From Flavobacterium sp. (GTDB taxonomy: Bacteria > Bacteroidota > Bacteroidia > Flavobacteriales > Flavobacteriaceae), in the NCBI GenBank assembly GCA_023259675.1, contig JALRGT010000003.1, positions 1-64,000 of the forward strand: a DNA stretch of 64,000 nucleotides, in the 5' to 3' direction. Positions 54,788-64,000 of the stretch are shown one piece after another (the first letter of the stretch is position 1; the number at the start of each line of letters is the position of its first letter). The notes beneath the pieces are model-generated. The model saw only the letters and a list, made by a program, of their open reading frames with translations. It ran no database searches and had not been told where the DNA came from. The translations under genes were made by a program, and so were the position numbers.

Positions 54788-57676
54788 TTATTTAATTGTT
54801 TCTGGTAATAGCGAATAGGGCACTGGATTATTTTTATTTAATTTTATATAAATATAATCCAACAAAACGCCTCCATCAATGGCATATATGCGTAAAGTAT
54901 TGGCTCCTTTTGTTACTTCTTGTATCTTTATTTCTCTAGAAGCCGAATTCGACAATACATTTTGTTTCCATTCTTGGCTTCTGTGGAAAGTTTTGAAATC
55001 AACAATCTGAATGGGTTCGTCATTCCACTGTACTCCCACTTGAACACCGTGTTTTTCAGTTATGGGGTGTGTTGGAATTACATGTAAAAACAATTCCGGA
55101 TTTTTAATTTCGACAGCAGTATCGATAGAAATTTGATATTCTAAATAAGCTGACTCAGCCGGTAGATTTTCTACATTTATAGCTTCTGAAAATAGAGGCG
55201 TTGCTTCCATTACTGTCTTGCTATATCCTAGACCGGCCACTTTTTTCCAATAATTTTCTTCATTATTTACTTGTTTAGAAAAATGTTGTGCATAAATTAC
55301 AACACTATTATCCCTTGCCACAAAACTGTTTTTGGATGTTATTTCCGAATCGGAAACAACAGTACAATCTATTGTTTTGGATTGATTCCCGTATTGAATT
55401 ACAAATGCAGTTTTTGAAACTGGGTGCTGATTCCATTTTTTCCAATCTATCGAGATTTCAATGCGCTCACTCTGGTTAGATGTACTATCCAAAACCCCGC
55501 TTTTTTTACTGACATTTAACCATTCCGACAAACTCTTAATTTCCCAATTCACCGTGGTTGCTTTCATTAAAAATAAATCCACAAAATGAGTAGTCGCTGA
55601 ATTTTGATAAAAAGACGGTAAAACACTATTCCCAGGAACGGATGCTGATTCATTTTCTGCCATAACACCAACATTCACTGAACTTTGAAAATTTGGGATT
55701 GTTGAGATCGCCTTATCAAACACTGGTAAATTTCTAGGGTTCCTACTCATCATATGATTCCACTTTCCATTACCCAATTGATTGTACTCTTGAGTTAAGG
55801 ATTCAATTTCTTCAAATGCTTCTTCCGATTTTTTAGCATAGTTATTAGCATCCAATCTTCCCAATTTCCCATAAATAGTAGCTTTATCGGCATACAAAAA
55901 CTTTTTATTCATCAATGATGCCGCTTTTACAGGATAATAAACCAATTGAAAATAAGCGTCTTGAGCCTCTTTTGATAGTTTATCCTTTAAAGAAGTTACT
56001 TGATCTTCTAAATCTTGGTACTTACTGATTCGTGTTTGATTTTCATCTCCAAAAAAGAACGGATTATAAGCGGTTTGTTGTGTTTTTGTTGACGGTTCCG
56101 TTTGGCTCCACCCCATAAATTCCGGTTTTCTTTCAAAGGCCAAATCAAAATAGTCCCAATTCAAATCCGAAATGGACTTTCCATATTTTTTACCAAAAAC
56201 AGAGGAATAGAATTGATCCATATGTGTTTTTACATGATTTGGATTTTTAAAAGATTCAGCCTCATACGCCATATCCATAAAAAGCTGCATATTATATTCA
56301 CAAGGCTTAATGTCTCCCACATTTAGAATCCAAATTGTTGCACAATTGGCTTCGTAAGCTTTCATCATTTCCTCTCTTATCAGCGCAGGATGCGTAGTAC
56401 TCAACCAAAGATAATCATGCGGTCTTCCCCAGTAGGAAGCATGATAATAAACGCCTCCGCCTCCAGAACGTTTTTGTTCTTCCTCGTTACTTAGCCTTCT
56501 GATGTAACCGTAATTATCATCGGTCCAAACCAGAGTGATATCGTCTGGAACTTCTAAACCTTCGTCATATAAATCCAATACTTCTTTATAAATCGTAAAG
56601 GCTTGCGGTACTTTGGAGACATTGGGATTAATATATTTCTTAAGTAAATTTCTCTGGTCCTCAATAACATGAGTGAGTAATTTAGCTCCTTCTTTTTTAG
56701 TTTTTACCCCTTCCATTCCGCTATCATGAACGCCACGCATTCCGATAGTGTAAATAGCATCGACACCTTTACTTTCTTTTATTCGGTCTTCCCAATATTG
56801 GTATACATTATCTTTATTGGTTACATAATTAAAATGCCCCATTTCCTTTTCCTTCCATTCATCGACATTGTTACGCAACATGGGTTCAGCATGTGAAGAG
56901 CCAACAACAATTTGATAATCGGCTGCTATCTTGTTGTTTCCTGGAATTTTAAAAAAAGCAGTAGTTCCTTCATGCATGGCCGGCCAAATTGTATTGGCTT
57001 TCAAGCGCAATAACAATTCAAAAATTTTAGCATAGGTTTTGGGTCCAATGTTTCCCACTTCGGGCTCAAAAGTTTTTGATGCCCAAGGTCGCAATCCCCA
57101 ATCTTCATCATTCAAAAAGATTCCCCTGAATTTTACCGAAGGTTCTTTCGACAGAAAGTCATCTTGTGAAAACACCAATTCCTTTTGTTTTACCGTCGGC
57201 ACATCTGCCCACCAATACCATGGTGAAACTCCCATTTTTTGGGATAAATCAAAAACTCCGTAAGCTGTTCCCCTCGGATTGGTTCCTGCAATTACAAAAG
57301 CTTTAGCTATCTTTTTATTGGGTTTCAGAATCGTTTTGTAGCCATAGCTTTCCCATTGTTTTTCGAAACCTTTTAAAGCGTTCTTTTTACCTAAAAATGA
57401 TTGTACCAATGCGGATTGTAATTGTCCAATAACGATAACATTACCCAAAACTTTATTCTTATTTTGGGTAACCAATGGTTTAAAACCAGTCACTCTAAAA
57501 ATATCTTCGGCTAAGGAATAGGCCACAATAGAATCTAAAGTCGTTTTACCCTCATACAAAATAGACGCTTTTATTGATTTGGTAAACACCTCAAATTGGG
57601 GAAGTGGATTATTTTGAGCGCTATGCTTTTGAATAAAAAAAAAGACAACCAGAAAGAGCAAAATGCGATTTGTCAT
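54788..57676 (-). CDS. GH115-type alpha-glucuronidase
   Basis: 'GTAYGVFDLSQKMGVSPWYWWADVP', 'KFRGIFLNDEDWGLRPWASKTFEPEVGNIGPKTYAKIFELLLRLKANTIWPAMHEGTTAFF', 'WTDDNYGYIRRLSNEEEQ'; start set at MTNRILLFL. Confidence 0.92.
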   Translation of the reverse strand: MTNRILLFLVVFFFIQKHSAQNNPLPQFEVFTKSIKASILYEGKTTLDSIVAYSLAEDIFRVTGFKPLVTQNKNKVLGNVIVIGQLQSALVQSFLGKKNALKGFEKQWESYGYKTILKPNKKIAKAFVIAGTNPRGTAYGVFDLSQKMGVSPWYWWADVPTVKQKELVFSQDDFLSKEPSVKFRGIFLNDEDWGLRPWASKTFEPEVGNIGPKTYAKIFELLLRLKANTIWPAMHEGTTAFFKIPGNNKIAADYQIVVGSSHAEPMLRNNVDEWKEKEMGHFNYVTNKDNVYQYWEDRIKESKGVDAIYTIGMRGVHDSGMEGVKTKKEGAKLLTHVIEDQRNLLKKYINPNVSKVPQAFTIYKEVLDLYDEGLEVPDDITLVWTDDNYGYIRRLSNEEEQKRSGGGGVYYHASYWGRPHDYLWLSTTHPALIREEMMKAYEANCATIWILNVGDIKPCEYNMQLFMDMAYEAESFKNPNHVKTHMDQFYSSVFGKKYGKSISDLNWDYFDLAFERKPEFMGWSQTEPSTKTQQTAYNPFFFGDENQTRISKYQDLEDQVTSLKDKLSKEAQDAYFQLVYYPVKAASLMNKKFLYADKATIYGKLGRLDANNYAKKSEEAFEEIESLTQEYNQLGNGKWNHMMSRNPRNLPVFDKAISTIPNFQSSVNVGVMAENESASVPGNSVLPSFYQNSATTHFVDLFLMKATTVNWEIKSLSEWLNVSKKSGVLDSTSNQSERIEISIDWKKWNQHPVSKTAFVIQYGNQSKTIDCTVVSDSEITSKNSFVARDNSVVIYAQHFSKQVNNEENYWKKVAGLGYSKTVMEATPLFSEAINVENLPAESAYLEYQISIDTAVEIKNPELFLHVIPTHPITEKHGVQVGVQWNDEPIQIVDFKTFHRSQEWKQNVLSNSASREIKIQEVTKGANTLRIYAIDGGVLLDYIYIKLNKNNPVPYSLLPETIK

Positions 57677-57699
57677 ATTATAAAAGTTTACCCCATTCA

Positions 57700-59022
57700 T
57701 TAATAATAATCCGACTCGAAACACCCCAAATCAGGGGCAGCGCCTTTAAATGGAAACCCTATATGGGTTCCGGCATCAATTAAAGCACTGGTAGATTTTA
57801 ATCTGAAAAAATTATTTTCAGGCAAACTTCCATCGGCTTGTCTCGGTGCCGTTAAAAGGGATTCATCCAGACTTAAGAAATCAGAATCTTTAATTTTTAG
57901 ATTCAAATCAAAATAATTGTTTTTCAAAACACAGGCTGATTTATCGATTTCAACCAATTCATCAGCAGTAGCTTTATACCCTAAATTATTACTCATTACA
58001 TGATTCCATCCCGGAACATCAGTCAAATAATCCGCTGCATTAGCTGCTTTTCTATTCAGCATATTGTAGTTTTTCCTGTTTCGATAAGCCGAATTGTTAT
58101 ACCAATTGTCCCCATTTAAATGATGATTGGCATAAAATCCACTTTGTTTGTTCCCTACTGCAAGGCAAAACTGAATCGTATGGCTCGGTATGGGATTAGG
58201 CAGTTTGTCATGTCCCGTTTTTCCGAATCCACCAGCCTTAAATCCGTTGCCATCAGCACGGCTCACCAAGTCAGATGAATAGCCATTATAAAAAGCCCAA
58301 CAGTTTTCGATGCGTACTGCCGAACCGCAATTAATCAAATCAAAACCATCATCGCTGTTGAACCAGGCACGACATCCTTTAAAAACATTGTTCACATCAT
58401 TTTTTTGAACATGACATCCAAAACCATCTGTATTTCCGCCTTTTCCACCCTCTGATACCGAATCCCAATTGCTATAGGCATCGCAATTTAATATTAAGTT
58501 ATTGGAACCTCTTATCACATACACGCCAATAGCCATATTGTCATGCAGCTGCAAATTTTCGAGCTTGTTGTTGTTCCCTCTAACCTCAAAGCATTCGGAT
58601 TGTGTATGGCTTTTTATCGTTACCTGAACTCCAATCACTTCAATACCTTTGACATGAATATAATCTCCCGATATACAAAAAGCAACAATGCGTTTGTTTT
58701 CCGATTTTATGTTTTTATAATCAAAAAGGGGAGTTTCATTCGGGTAAGCCAAATAACTTATTCCATTTTTATGGAGATCTGTTACATAAGCCCACATTTT
58801 ATTGTAACGGGCTATTTGTTCCTCTTTCATCGTATAAACCCCACCACGAATGTATACCGTATCACCAGAATTCGCTAATTCCTGAGCCTTTTTTATGGTT
58901 TCTACAGGATGATTGAGAGTCCCATTATTGGCATCGCTCCCGTTTGGCGACACATAATAGGTTTTGGCAAACGAAAAAAAGCTGCTTAAAAAAATGCTCA
59001 GAATTAAAATTTTATGTCTCAT
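57700..59022 (-). CDS. PL9-like parallel beta-helix pectate/rhamnogalacturonan lyase
   Basis: 'KTYYVSPNGSDANNGTLNHPVETIKKAQELANSGDTVYIRGGVY', 'GNTDGFGCHVQKNDVNNVFKGCRAWFNSDDGFDLINC'. Confidence 0.88.
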   Translation of the reverse strand: MRHKILILSIFLSSFFSFAKTYYVSPNGSDANNGTLNHPVETIKKAQELANSGDTVYIRGGVYTMKEEQIARYNKMWAYVTDLHKNGISYLAYPNETPLFDYKNIKSENKRIVAFCISGDYIHVKGIEVIGVQVTIKSHTQSECFEVRGNNNKLENLQLHDNMAIGVYVIRGSNNLILNCDAYSNWDSVSEGGKGGNTDGFGCHVQKNDVNNVFKGCRAWFNSDDGFDLINCGSAVRIENCWAFYNGYSSDLVSRADGNGFKAGGFGKTGHDKLPNPIPSHTIQFCLAVGNKQSGFYANHHLNGDNWYNNSAYRNRKNYNMLNRKAANAADYLTDVPGWNHVMSNNLGYKATADELVEIDKSACVLKNNYFDLNLKIKDSDFLSLDESLLTAPRQADGSLPENNFFRLKSTSALIDAGTHIGFPFKGAAPDLGCFESDYY

Positions 59023-59078
59023 AAATTCTATTAAAAAGGAAAATTAAACATTCTGGTTATCGATTTTGAATTAAAAAT

Positions 59079-59127
59079 AAAACCCGTTGGATGTAATTAT
59101 TATAAACTAATTGCACACAACGGGATA
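59079..59127 (-). terminator. degenerate outer-arm copy of the AAACCCGTTGG repeat, terminator-like
   Basis: aaacccgttggatgtaatta ... taattgcacacaacggg downstream of the CE12 gene on the minus strand. Confidence 0.65.
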
Positions 59128-59147
59128 AAAAAAAATTGACTGTTCTC

Positions 59148-60656
59148 TTATTTCGGAATTTCCATATAATCACTAAGTCCGCAATCCTTCATTTTTCTCA
59201 AACTTTGGGCTACGGTAAGCGCATTCAGAGAAGCTCCCTCAACACCTGTATGTGTATGGTCTTTCGGGAAAAATTCTTTTACTTTCTCTTTTCCTAATGT
59301 TTCATATTTTGCAGCCACTAATTCATTCAAATCTATAAAACAAACTCCCGCTTTTTCTGCCGAGATTTTAGACCATCCTCCGTAGGAATCGGAACGACGT
59401 TCTACTTTATCATTAGGCCATTCATTTCTTGGCGTCTGACTCAAAACAATCGGAATTGCTCCTTTTGCTTTGGCTTCGCTAATAAATTTATCCATATACC
59501 ACCCAAAAGTATGTACTGTTTCTATTAAACTGTCGGCACGATTTACTTCACGGATTTCGTCTCCATTTCCTTTTAAAGAACCTCTGTATTTTTCTTTATC
59601 AATGTTTCCGGCATCATTATGTCCAAATTGAATCAAAACAAAATTCCCCGGTTCCAATTGATCTTTTACTTTATCCCACAAACCTTCAAAAGTATACGTA
59701 CGCGTACTTCTTCCTCCTCTGGCTTTATTGATTACCTCTACTCTGGTCGTATCGCAATAGTTGGGAAATGCTACTCCCCAACCAACTGCATTGGGATTGT
59801 TACCATTATTCGCCATCGTCGAATCACCAATTAAGAAAATCTTTTTCTTCGCTGGAAGAATTATTTTTGGATCTTCTATAATATATTTTTTCAATGAATT
59901 ATTACTTTCTTTCAAACCTTCAATAATTGACGAAGCAGACATTACTGCCCCTTTTGCAGAAGTATGTGTATGATCTCTTTGGTAAAAATAAGTTCCGGTG
60001 ATATTAGATTCTCCCAATTTTTCCATTTTGAGAGCCATTCTCTCATTCAAATCAATGAAAGTAACATTCTCTTGCTGAGCAATTTGTTTCGCCCACAAAC
60101 CATAAGAAGTATTATTACGGGGTACCTTTCCCTCTTTCCAATCGTTCCTTGGAATTGGGGAGCAGATTACAGGAATGGCTCCCTTAGACTTCGCTTCTTT
60201 TACAATTTTACGAATATACCACCCATAACTGTGTACAATTTCGTGTTTGCCAGTAAGCATATTATCAATTTCTTCGCTTTCTTCACCTACACCTTTGATG
60301 GTACCTCTAGCTCTAGAATTATCATTTAAAGGACCATTGTCATTATGCCCAAATTGAATCAATACGTAATCTCCTTTTTTCAATTTCTTATACACCGGCT
60401 CCCATAAACCTTTGTCCTGAAAAGTACGGCTACTGGTTCCTCCCAAAGCGTGATTTTCTACCGATACTTTTGATAAATCCAAAAATTGGCCTATATAATC
60501 GCCCCAGCCCCAAAGTCCGCCATCTCCTTTACCGCTTCCGTTTTTAACGGTAGAATCGCCCACCGTATAAACTGTAGGTTTCGTTTTTTGTTTCTCAGTA
60601 AAATTCAAAAACAAAAATGCTAAACCTAGAACAGGAATTAATCGTAGTAATTTCAT
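59148..60656 (-). CDS. tandem double-domain CE12-type rhamnogalacturonan acetylesterase
   Basis: two SGNH domains: 'YTVGDSTVKNGSGKG...QFGHND...DHTHTSAKG' and 'FLIGDSTMANNGNNP...QFGHND...DHTHTGVEG'. Confidence 0.9.
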   Translation of the reverse strand: MKLLRLIPVLGLAFLFLNFTEKQKTKPTVYTVGDSTVKNGSGKGDGGLWGWGDYIGQFLDLSKVSVENHALGGTSSRTFQDKGLWEPVYKKLKKGDYVLIQFGHNDNGPLNDNSRARGTIKGVGEESEEIDNMLTGKHEIVHSYGWYIRKIVKEAKSKGAIPVICSPIPRNDWKEGKVPRNNTSYGLWAKQIAQQENVTFIDLNERMALKMEKLGESNITGTYFYQRDHTHTSAKGAVMSASSIIEGLKESNNSLKKYIIEDPKIILPAKKKIFLIGDSTMANNGNNPNAVGWGVAFPNYCDTTRVEVINKARGGRSTRTYTFEGLWDKVKDQLEPGNFVLIQFGHNDAGNIDKEKYRGSLKGNGDEIREVNRADSLIETVHTFGWYMDKFISEAKAKGAIPIVLSQTPRNEWPNDKVERRSDSYGGWSKISAEKAGVCFIDLNELVAAKYETLGKEKVKEFFPKDHTHTGVEGASLNALTVAQSLRKMKDCGLSDYMEIPK

Positions 60657-60684
60657 ATATTTTTAAATTATAATTGTTATTTTA

Positions 60685-63537
60685 TTATCTAAAATCGAAC
60701 CAAAGATTCATTGTAATTCCTTCATCACCACTTTTGATACGAATACTCGTCGGCTGGCTTTGAGGCCCATGGTGTTCAATGGGTTTAAAAGAACGCATTC
60801 CCGGAATTTCATACATAAACGAAATATCGCCTTCTGGAAATGCTGGTTGTGGACTACTTCCGGCGAAACCATTTTTAGGTTCATCTGGTGTAAACAATCG
60901 TAAAAACAGGTTTTCGGATTCGCTGAAAACTTTAAACGAATTGCCCCCTGCTTTTAGGCTTGCGCCAAATAAATTGGCATGATACCCTTTGAACTCCGGA
61001 TAAATCAAATTTTCAAAACTTTCTCCGGTAATGGTATTGTTATACGCTTTTTCCCAAAGTCCATACGTAGTTCCTTTGATTCTGTTTTTCCAAACATGGT
61101 ATGGTCCTCTTCCGAACCATTTAAATCCGGTAACTCCCTGTTCTGGAAAACTGAAAGTAACTCCCCATTTATTAATTTTATCTTCAAAGAAAGAACCGTC
61201 AAAACCTCCATTATTTTCAGCATTTTTCAAGGCCAATAATTCCATTTTGAATCTTCCGTCCGGACACATAATCCATTTTATAGATTGTAAACCTCCAACA
61301 TAGTTTACGATACAAACGGCATTTTGGCCTTCTTGAGATAATTTTATATCTTTCAGTTTAGCTTTCATCCCAATTGGTCGTGGTCCGTTTGATAGCGGAA
61401 TCAAATTCGCAGCATTATTTACAGTAGCAATTTCACCCGTTGTAGCATCAAGAGTAACTTTGATATCTCCGCCTTTTAGTGTAATTTCATTTCCGTTTTG
61501 TACAGCAGTGGCTTTGTTTTTAGCTTCTTTTTCCAAAAGGAACTTATTGGCGAAATATTTTGCTTTGTGTATCGGCCAAGACCAAGTATAAATTTCTTTA
61601 TCGTGTTGATTAATTGCTGTAATTTCGATAAAATCTCCTTCTAAGAAATTAGCAGGAACATCCAAATGAATTTTACGCGTTTCTCCCGGTTCAATGCTTG
61701 GAATTTTAATTTTACCCGAACCAATTGCTGTAGCCTCACCATTCGAATAAAAAACATCCTTTTCCGACTTCATGATTTTATAGTTCATTTTACACGTATT
61801 CAAATTACTAAAGATATAATCGTTAGTGATAAGAAATGAACCATCAAATTTATCTGTAATTTGTGTTGGTGCAAATTGTATCGGTGCCCAAACTTCTTTT
61901 ACGGTATAAAAACTTCCTTCTCTTTCTCTATGAGGTCCTAACATTCCATCGGCAGCCAAAGAACCTTTAGAATCAAATTTTACATCGCCTGTCCAATCGG
62001 AACGAAGCACGGCCTCATCAAGCATTGCCCATATAAATCCTCCGGCAAACAAGGGACTTTGTTTATAACGTGTCCAAAAATCTTCTAAACCGGCGCCTAT
62101 TCCGTTATCATAAGTTCCGTGCATAAATTCGGTTGGAAAAAAAACATTTTCTCCTGCGTTAAAACGATGCATTCCCGTTAAATAAGTTGGATAATGATGG
62201 GTATCCCAACCATTAAAATCAGACCACGGATGAATTACAATTCGTTTTTGAGGATCGTTATCTTCAAAAACTTTATCGACATTATAATTCCATCCCCCTT
62301 CATTTCCATTATCCCAAATAATTACTGATGGATGATTCACATCGCGCATAACGGTTTCTTTCACCAATTGTGTTCCCACTTTGGTATCGTATGAGTTTTG
62401 CCAACCTGCTAATTCATTCAACACAAATAATCCAAGTGAGTCGCAAACTTCCAGAAAATGCTCATCAGGTGGATAATGACCACGAACGGCATTCATATTA
62501 GCCTCTTTCAACAGGGTACCATCCATCAAACTGATGCGTTTACTGGTGCTTCGTCCGCCTTCCGGCCAAAAAGTATGACGATTAATCCCTTTCATGATAA
62601 TCTTTTTACCATTGACATATATTCCGTCTTGCTTTTTAAACTCTAAAGTTCTAAAACCAATTCTTTTCTCCAATTCATGCACTACTTTCCCGTCATGTTT
62701 TAAGACCAATTGCAAATCGTACAAATTAGGTGTTTCTGGACTCCAAGATTTTACGTTGTCCCATTGGGCTGCAATTTGTTGCTGTGTACTTCCTTTTTTT
62801 ATTGGAAAACGAAACGATTTGAACTTTTCTCCATTCAATCCTTTTAGAGTAGCCTCTACAACAGCATTTTTTGTAATGGCTGTCAAATCCATATCAATCG
62901 TTATGGCGCCATCCATTTTAGGATTTACCGCAATATGAGCAATGTGTGTTTTAGGCGAAACTTCCAACCAAACCGGACGGTAAATCCCCCCAAACAACCA
63001 CCAATCGGCTTTTCTTTCGGCCGCATTTACCGATTTGTTACTCGAATCTTTCCACACATGTACTTCCAAAAGATTTTTGGCTCCAACATGTACTAATGAA
63101 GTAATATTGTACTTGAATTCATAAAAACCTCCTTGGTGAATGGGACCTGCAAGCTTTCCATTTATTTTTACTTCGGTATCGGTCATGGCTCCGCCAAAAG
63201 CAATAATCACTTCTTGGTCTTTATAATTGGCCGGAACTTCAAATTCATATTTATACAAACCTTCTTCCTTGCTGGGTTCTTTCTGATTCAATTCCTTATA
63301 CCATCTTCCATACGTATATTCCCCAAAACCTTCTAATTCCCATTGAGAAGGAACATTAATTTTAGCCCATTCCTTACTGTGATTTCCATCGGTACAATAA
63401 AAATCCCATTGTACAGGATGTTCAAAATCTTTTCCCGACAACAAGACTTTCTCCGTTTGTTGTGCATTAGCCGGAAGCGATGAAAAAAATACTGTAATTG
63501 CCGTAGCAAAAAATTGAATCTGTTTTTTTGATAACAT
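60685..63537 (-). CDS. GH2-family glycosidase (LacZ-like beta-galactosidase with C-terminal Bgal_small-like domain)
   Basis: 950 aa; 'VPSQWELEGFGEYTYGRWYKELNQKEPS', 'GINRHTFWPEGGRSTSKRISLMDGTLLKEANMNAVRGHYPPDEHFLEVCDSLG', 'IIWDNGNEGGWN', 'FKWFGRGPYHVWKNRIKG'. Confidence 0.93.
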   Translation of the reverse strand: MLSKKQIQFFATAITVFFSSLPANAQQTEKVLLSGKDFEHPVQWDFYCTDGNHSKEWAKINVPSQWELEGFGEYTYGRWYKELNQKEPSKEEGLYKYEFEVPANYKDQEVIIAFGGAMTDTEVKINGKLAGPIHQGGFYEFKYNITSLVHVGAKNLLEVHVWKDSSNKSVNAAERKADWWLFGGIYRPVWLEVSPKTHIAHIAVNPKMDGAITIDMDLTAITKNAVVEATLKGLNGEKFKSFRFPIKKGSTQQQIAAQWDNVKSWSPETPNLYDLQLVLKHDGKVVHELEKRIGFRTLEFKKQDGIYVNGKKIIMKGINRHTFWPEGGRSTSKRISLMDGTLLKEANMNAVRGHYPPDEHFLEVCDSLGLFVLNELAGWQNSYDTKVGTQLVKETVMRDVNHPSVIIWDNGNEGGWNYNVDKVFEDNDPQKRIVIHPWSDFNGWDTHHYPTYLTGMHRFNAGENVFFPTEFMHGTYDNGIGAGLEDFWTRYKQSPLFAGGFIWAMLDEAVLRSDWTGDVKFDSKGSLAADGMLGPHREREGSFYTVKEVWAPIQFAPTQITDKFDGSFLITNDYIFSNLNTCKMNYKIMKSEKDVFYSNGEATAIGSGKIKIPSIEPGETRKIHLDVPANFLEGDFIEITAINQHDKEIYTWSWPIHKAKYFANKFLLEKEAKNKATAVQNGNEITLKGGDIKVTLDATTGEIATVNNAANLIPLSNGPRPIGMKAKLKDIKLSQEGQNAVCIVNYVGGLQSIKWIMCPDGRFKMELLALKNAENNGGFDGSFFEDKINKWGVTFSFPEQGVTGFKWFGRGPYHVWKNRIKGTTYGLWEKAYNNTITGESFENLIYPEFKGYHANLFGASLKAGGNSFKVFSESENLFLRLFTPDEPKNGFAGSSPQPAFPEGDISFMYEIPGMRSFKPIEHHGPQSQPTSIRIKSGDEGITMNLWFDFR

Positions 63538-63555
63538 AATAAAAGTGGAATAAAT

Positions 63556-64000
63556 TTAATTTCCTTCAGGTTTTGCAATTTCAAATCGAGTACTCATGGG
63601 CAGTGTCCAATCGGAAAAAGCATTGGGTTTTGCAGGATTATAAGAAAGCGTTTGTTTACTGATACATTTTTTCAAAGGAATGTCTAAATTTCGAATTCCT
63701 TCTATAACACAAAGTGCAATTTCATTGGCACCAAAACTATTAAAATGAGTATTGTCTTCTAAAGCTTTGTCCTGTCCGGGAAAAGTATTAGCCGGATATT
63801 GTACAAAAGCTTTTCTTGAAGGTTCATCACCCCAACTTTCATACATTTGAGTAGTCATTTTAGTCACATCAATTAGTGGCACATTTTGCTTTTTGGCAAC
63901 GGCACGCATGGCATCGGGAAAATCACCATGTGTTGGTTTTAAGGTTCCGTCTTCATGAAATGCACGGCGTTGTGTCGGTGTATTCAAAATAGGAATTGCT
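63556..64000 (-). CDS. CE12-type SGNH esterase, C-terminal part; gene continues past the right edge
   Basis: 'AIPILNTPTQRRAFHEDGTLKPTHGDFPDAMRAVAKKQNVPLIDVTKM ... DNTHFNSFGANEIALCVIEGI'; open through 64000 (the ORF-track start is an internal TTG). Confidence 0.82.
   Translation of the reverse strand, partial: AIPILNTPTQRRAFHEDGTLKPTHGDFPDAMRAVAKKQNVPLIDVTKMTTQMYESWGDEPSRKAFVQYPANTFPGQDKALEDNTHFNSFGANEIALCVIEGIRNLDIPLKKCISKQTLSYNPAKPNAFSDWTLPMSTRFEIAKPEGN

Noticed and set aside
57677-57724. N-terminal extension of the GH115 ORF overlapping the PL9-like gene
   Set aside because: The signal peptide starts at MTNRILLFLVVFFF; the extension has no signal-peptide character.
57700-63537. Interpretation of the locus as an ulvan PUL because of sulfatase, rhamnose mutarotase and GH105
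   Set aside because: Presence of PL22 x2, PL4, PL9-like and CE12 domains fits pectin/RG-I much better, and no ulvan lyase family was recognised; a sulfated pectin-like substrate remains possible.
1-64000. CRISPR array, tRNA, rRNA or transposase genes
   Set aside because: No regularly spaced direct repeats with spacers, no recognised RNA gene motifs and no transposase or integrase ORFs were seen by eye; tRNAscan and Infernal would be needed for certainty.

Overview
The window looks like a Flavobacterium-type (Bacteroidota) chromosome segment. About 0.6-13.5 kb is housekeeping or miscellaneous: a DUF423 membrane protein, a flavoprotein oxidoreductase, ATP-type PEP carboxykinase, a phytase/phosphoesterase/TonB-receptor cluster, and a HemW-like protein. 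From about 13.6 kb to the right edge there is a very large pectin / rhamnogalacturonan-I type polysaccharide utilization region. It has two SusC/SusD pairs, two PL22, one PL4 with T9SS tail, one PL9-like, GH105/GH88, GH106, three GH2, GH115, GH43-like propellers, CE12-type esterases, a sialate-O-acetylesterase-like protein, an FGly-type sulfatase, a rhamnose mutarotase and a DUF4861 protein. No transcriptional regulator is encoded in the window. The strongest unexplained signals are: (1) a recurrent promoter architecture, with an ACAGGA-like direct repeat at exact 10-bp period followed 28-29 bp later by a TAnnTTTG-like -7 box, before six transcription units of the region; (2) CAATCGATTR-type palindromes near both susC genes; (3) a modular palindromic repeat family with constant flanks (CGTCA[G/C]TTCGAGT ... 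GTATCGAGAA) around a variable hairpin, of which one copy appears to lie in frame inside the hemW-like gene. No tRNA, rRNA or CRISPR array was recognised. All family assignments come from reading motifs by eye; no database search was run.
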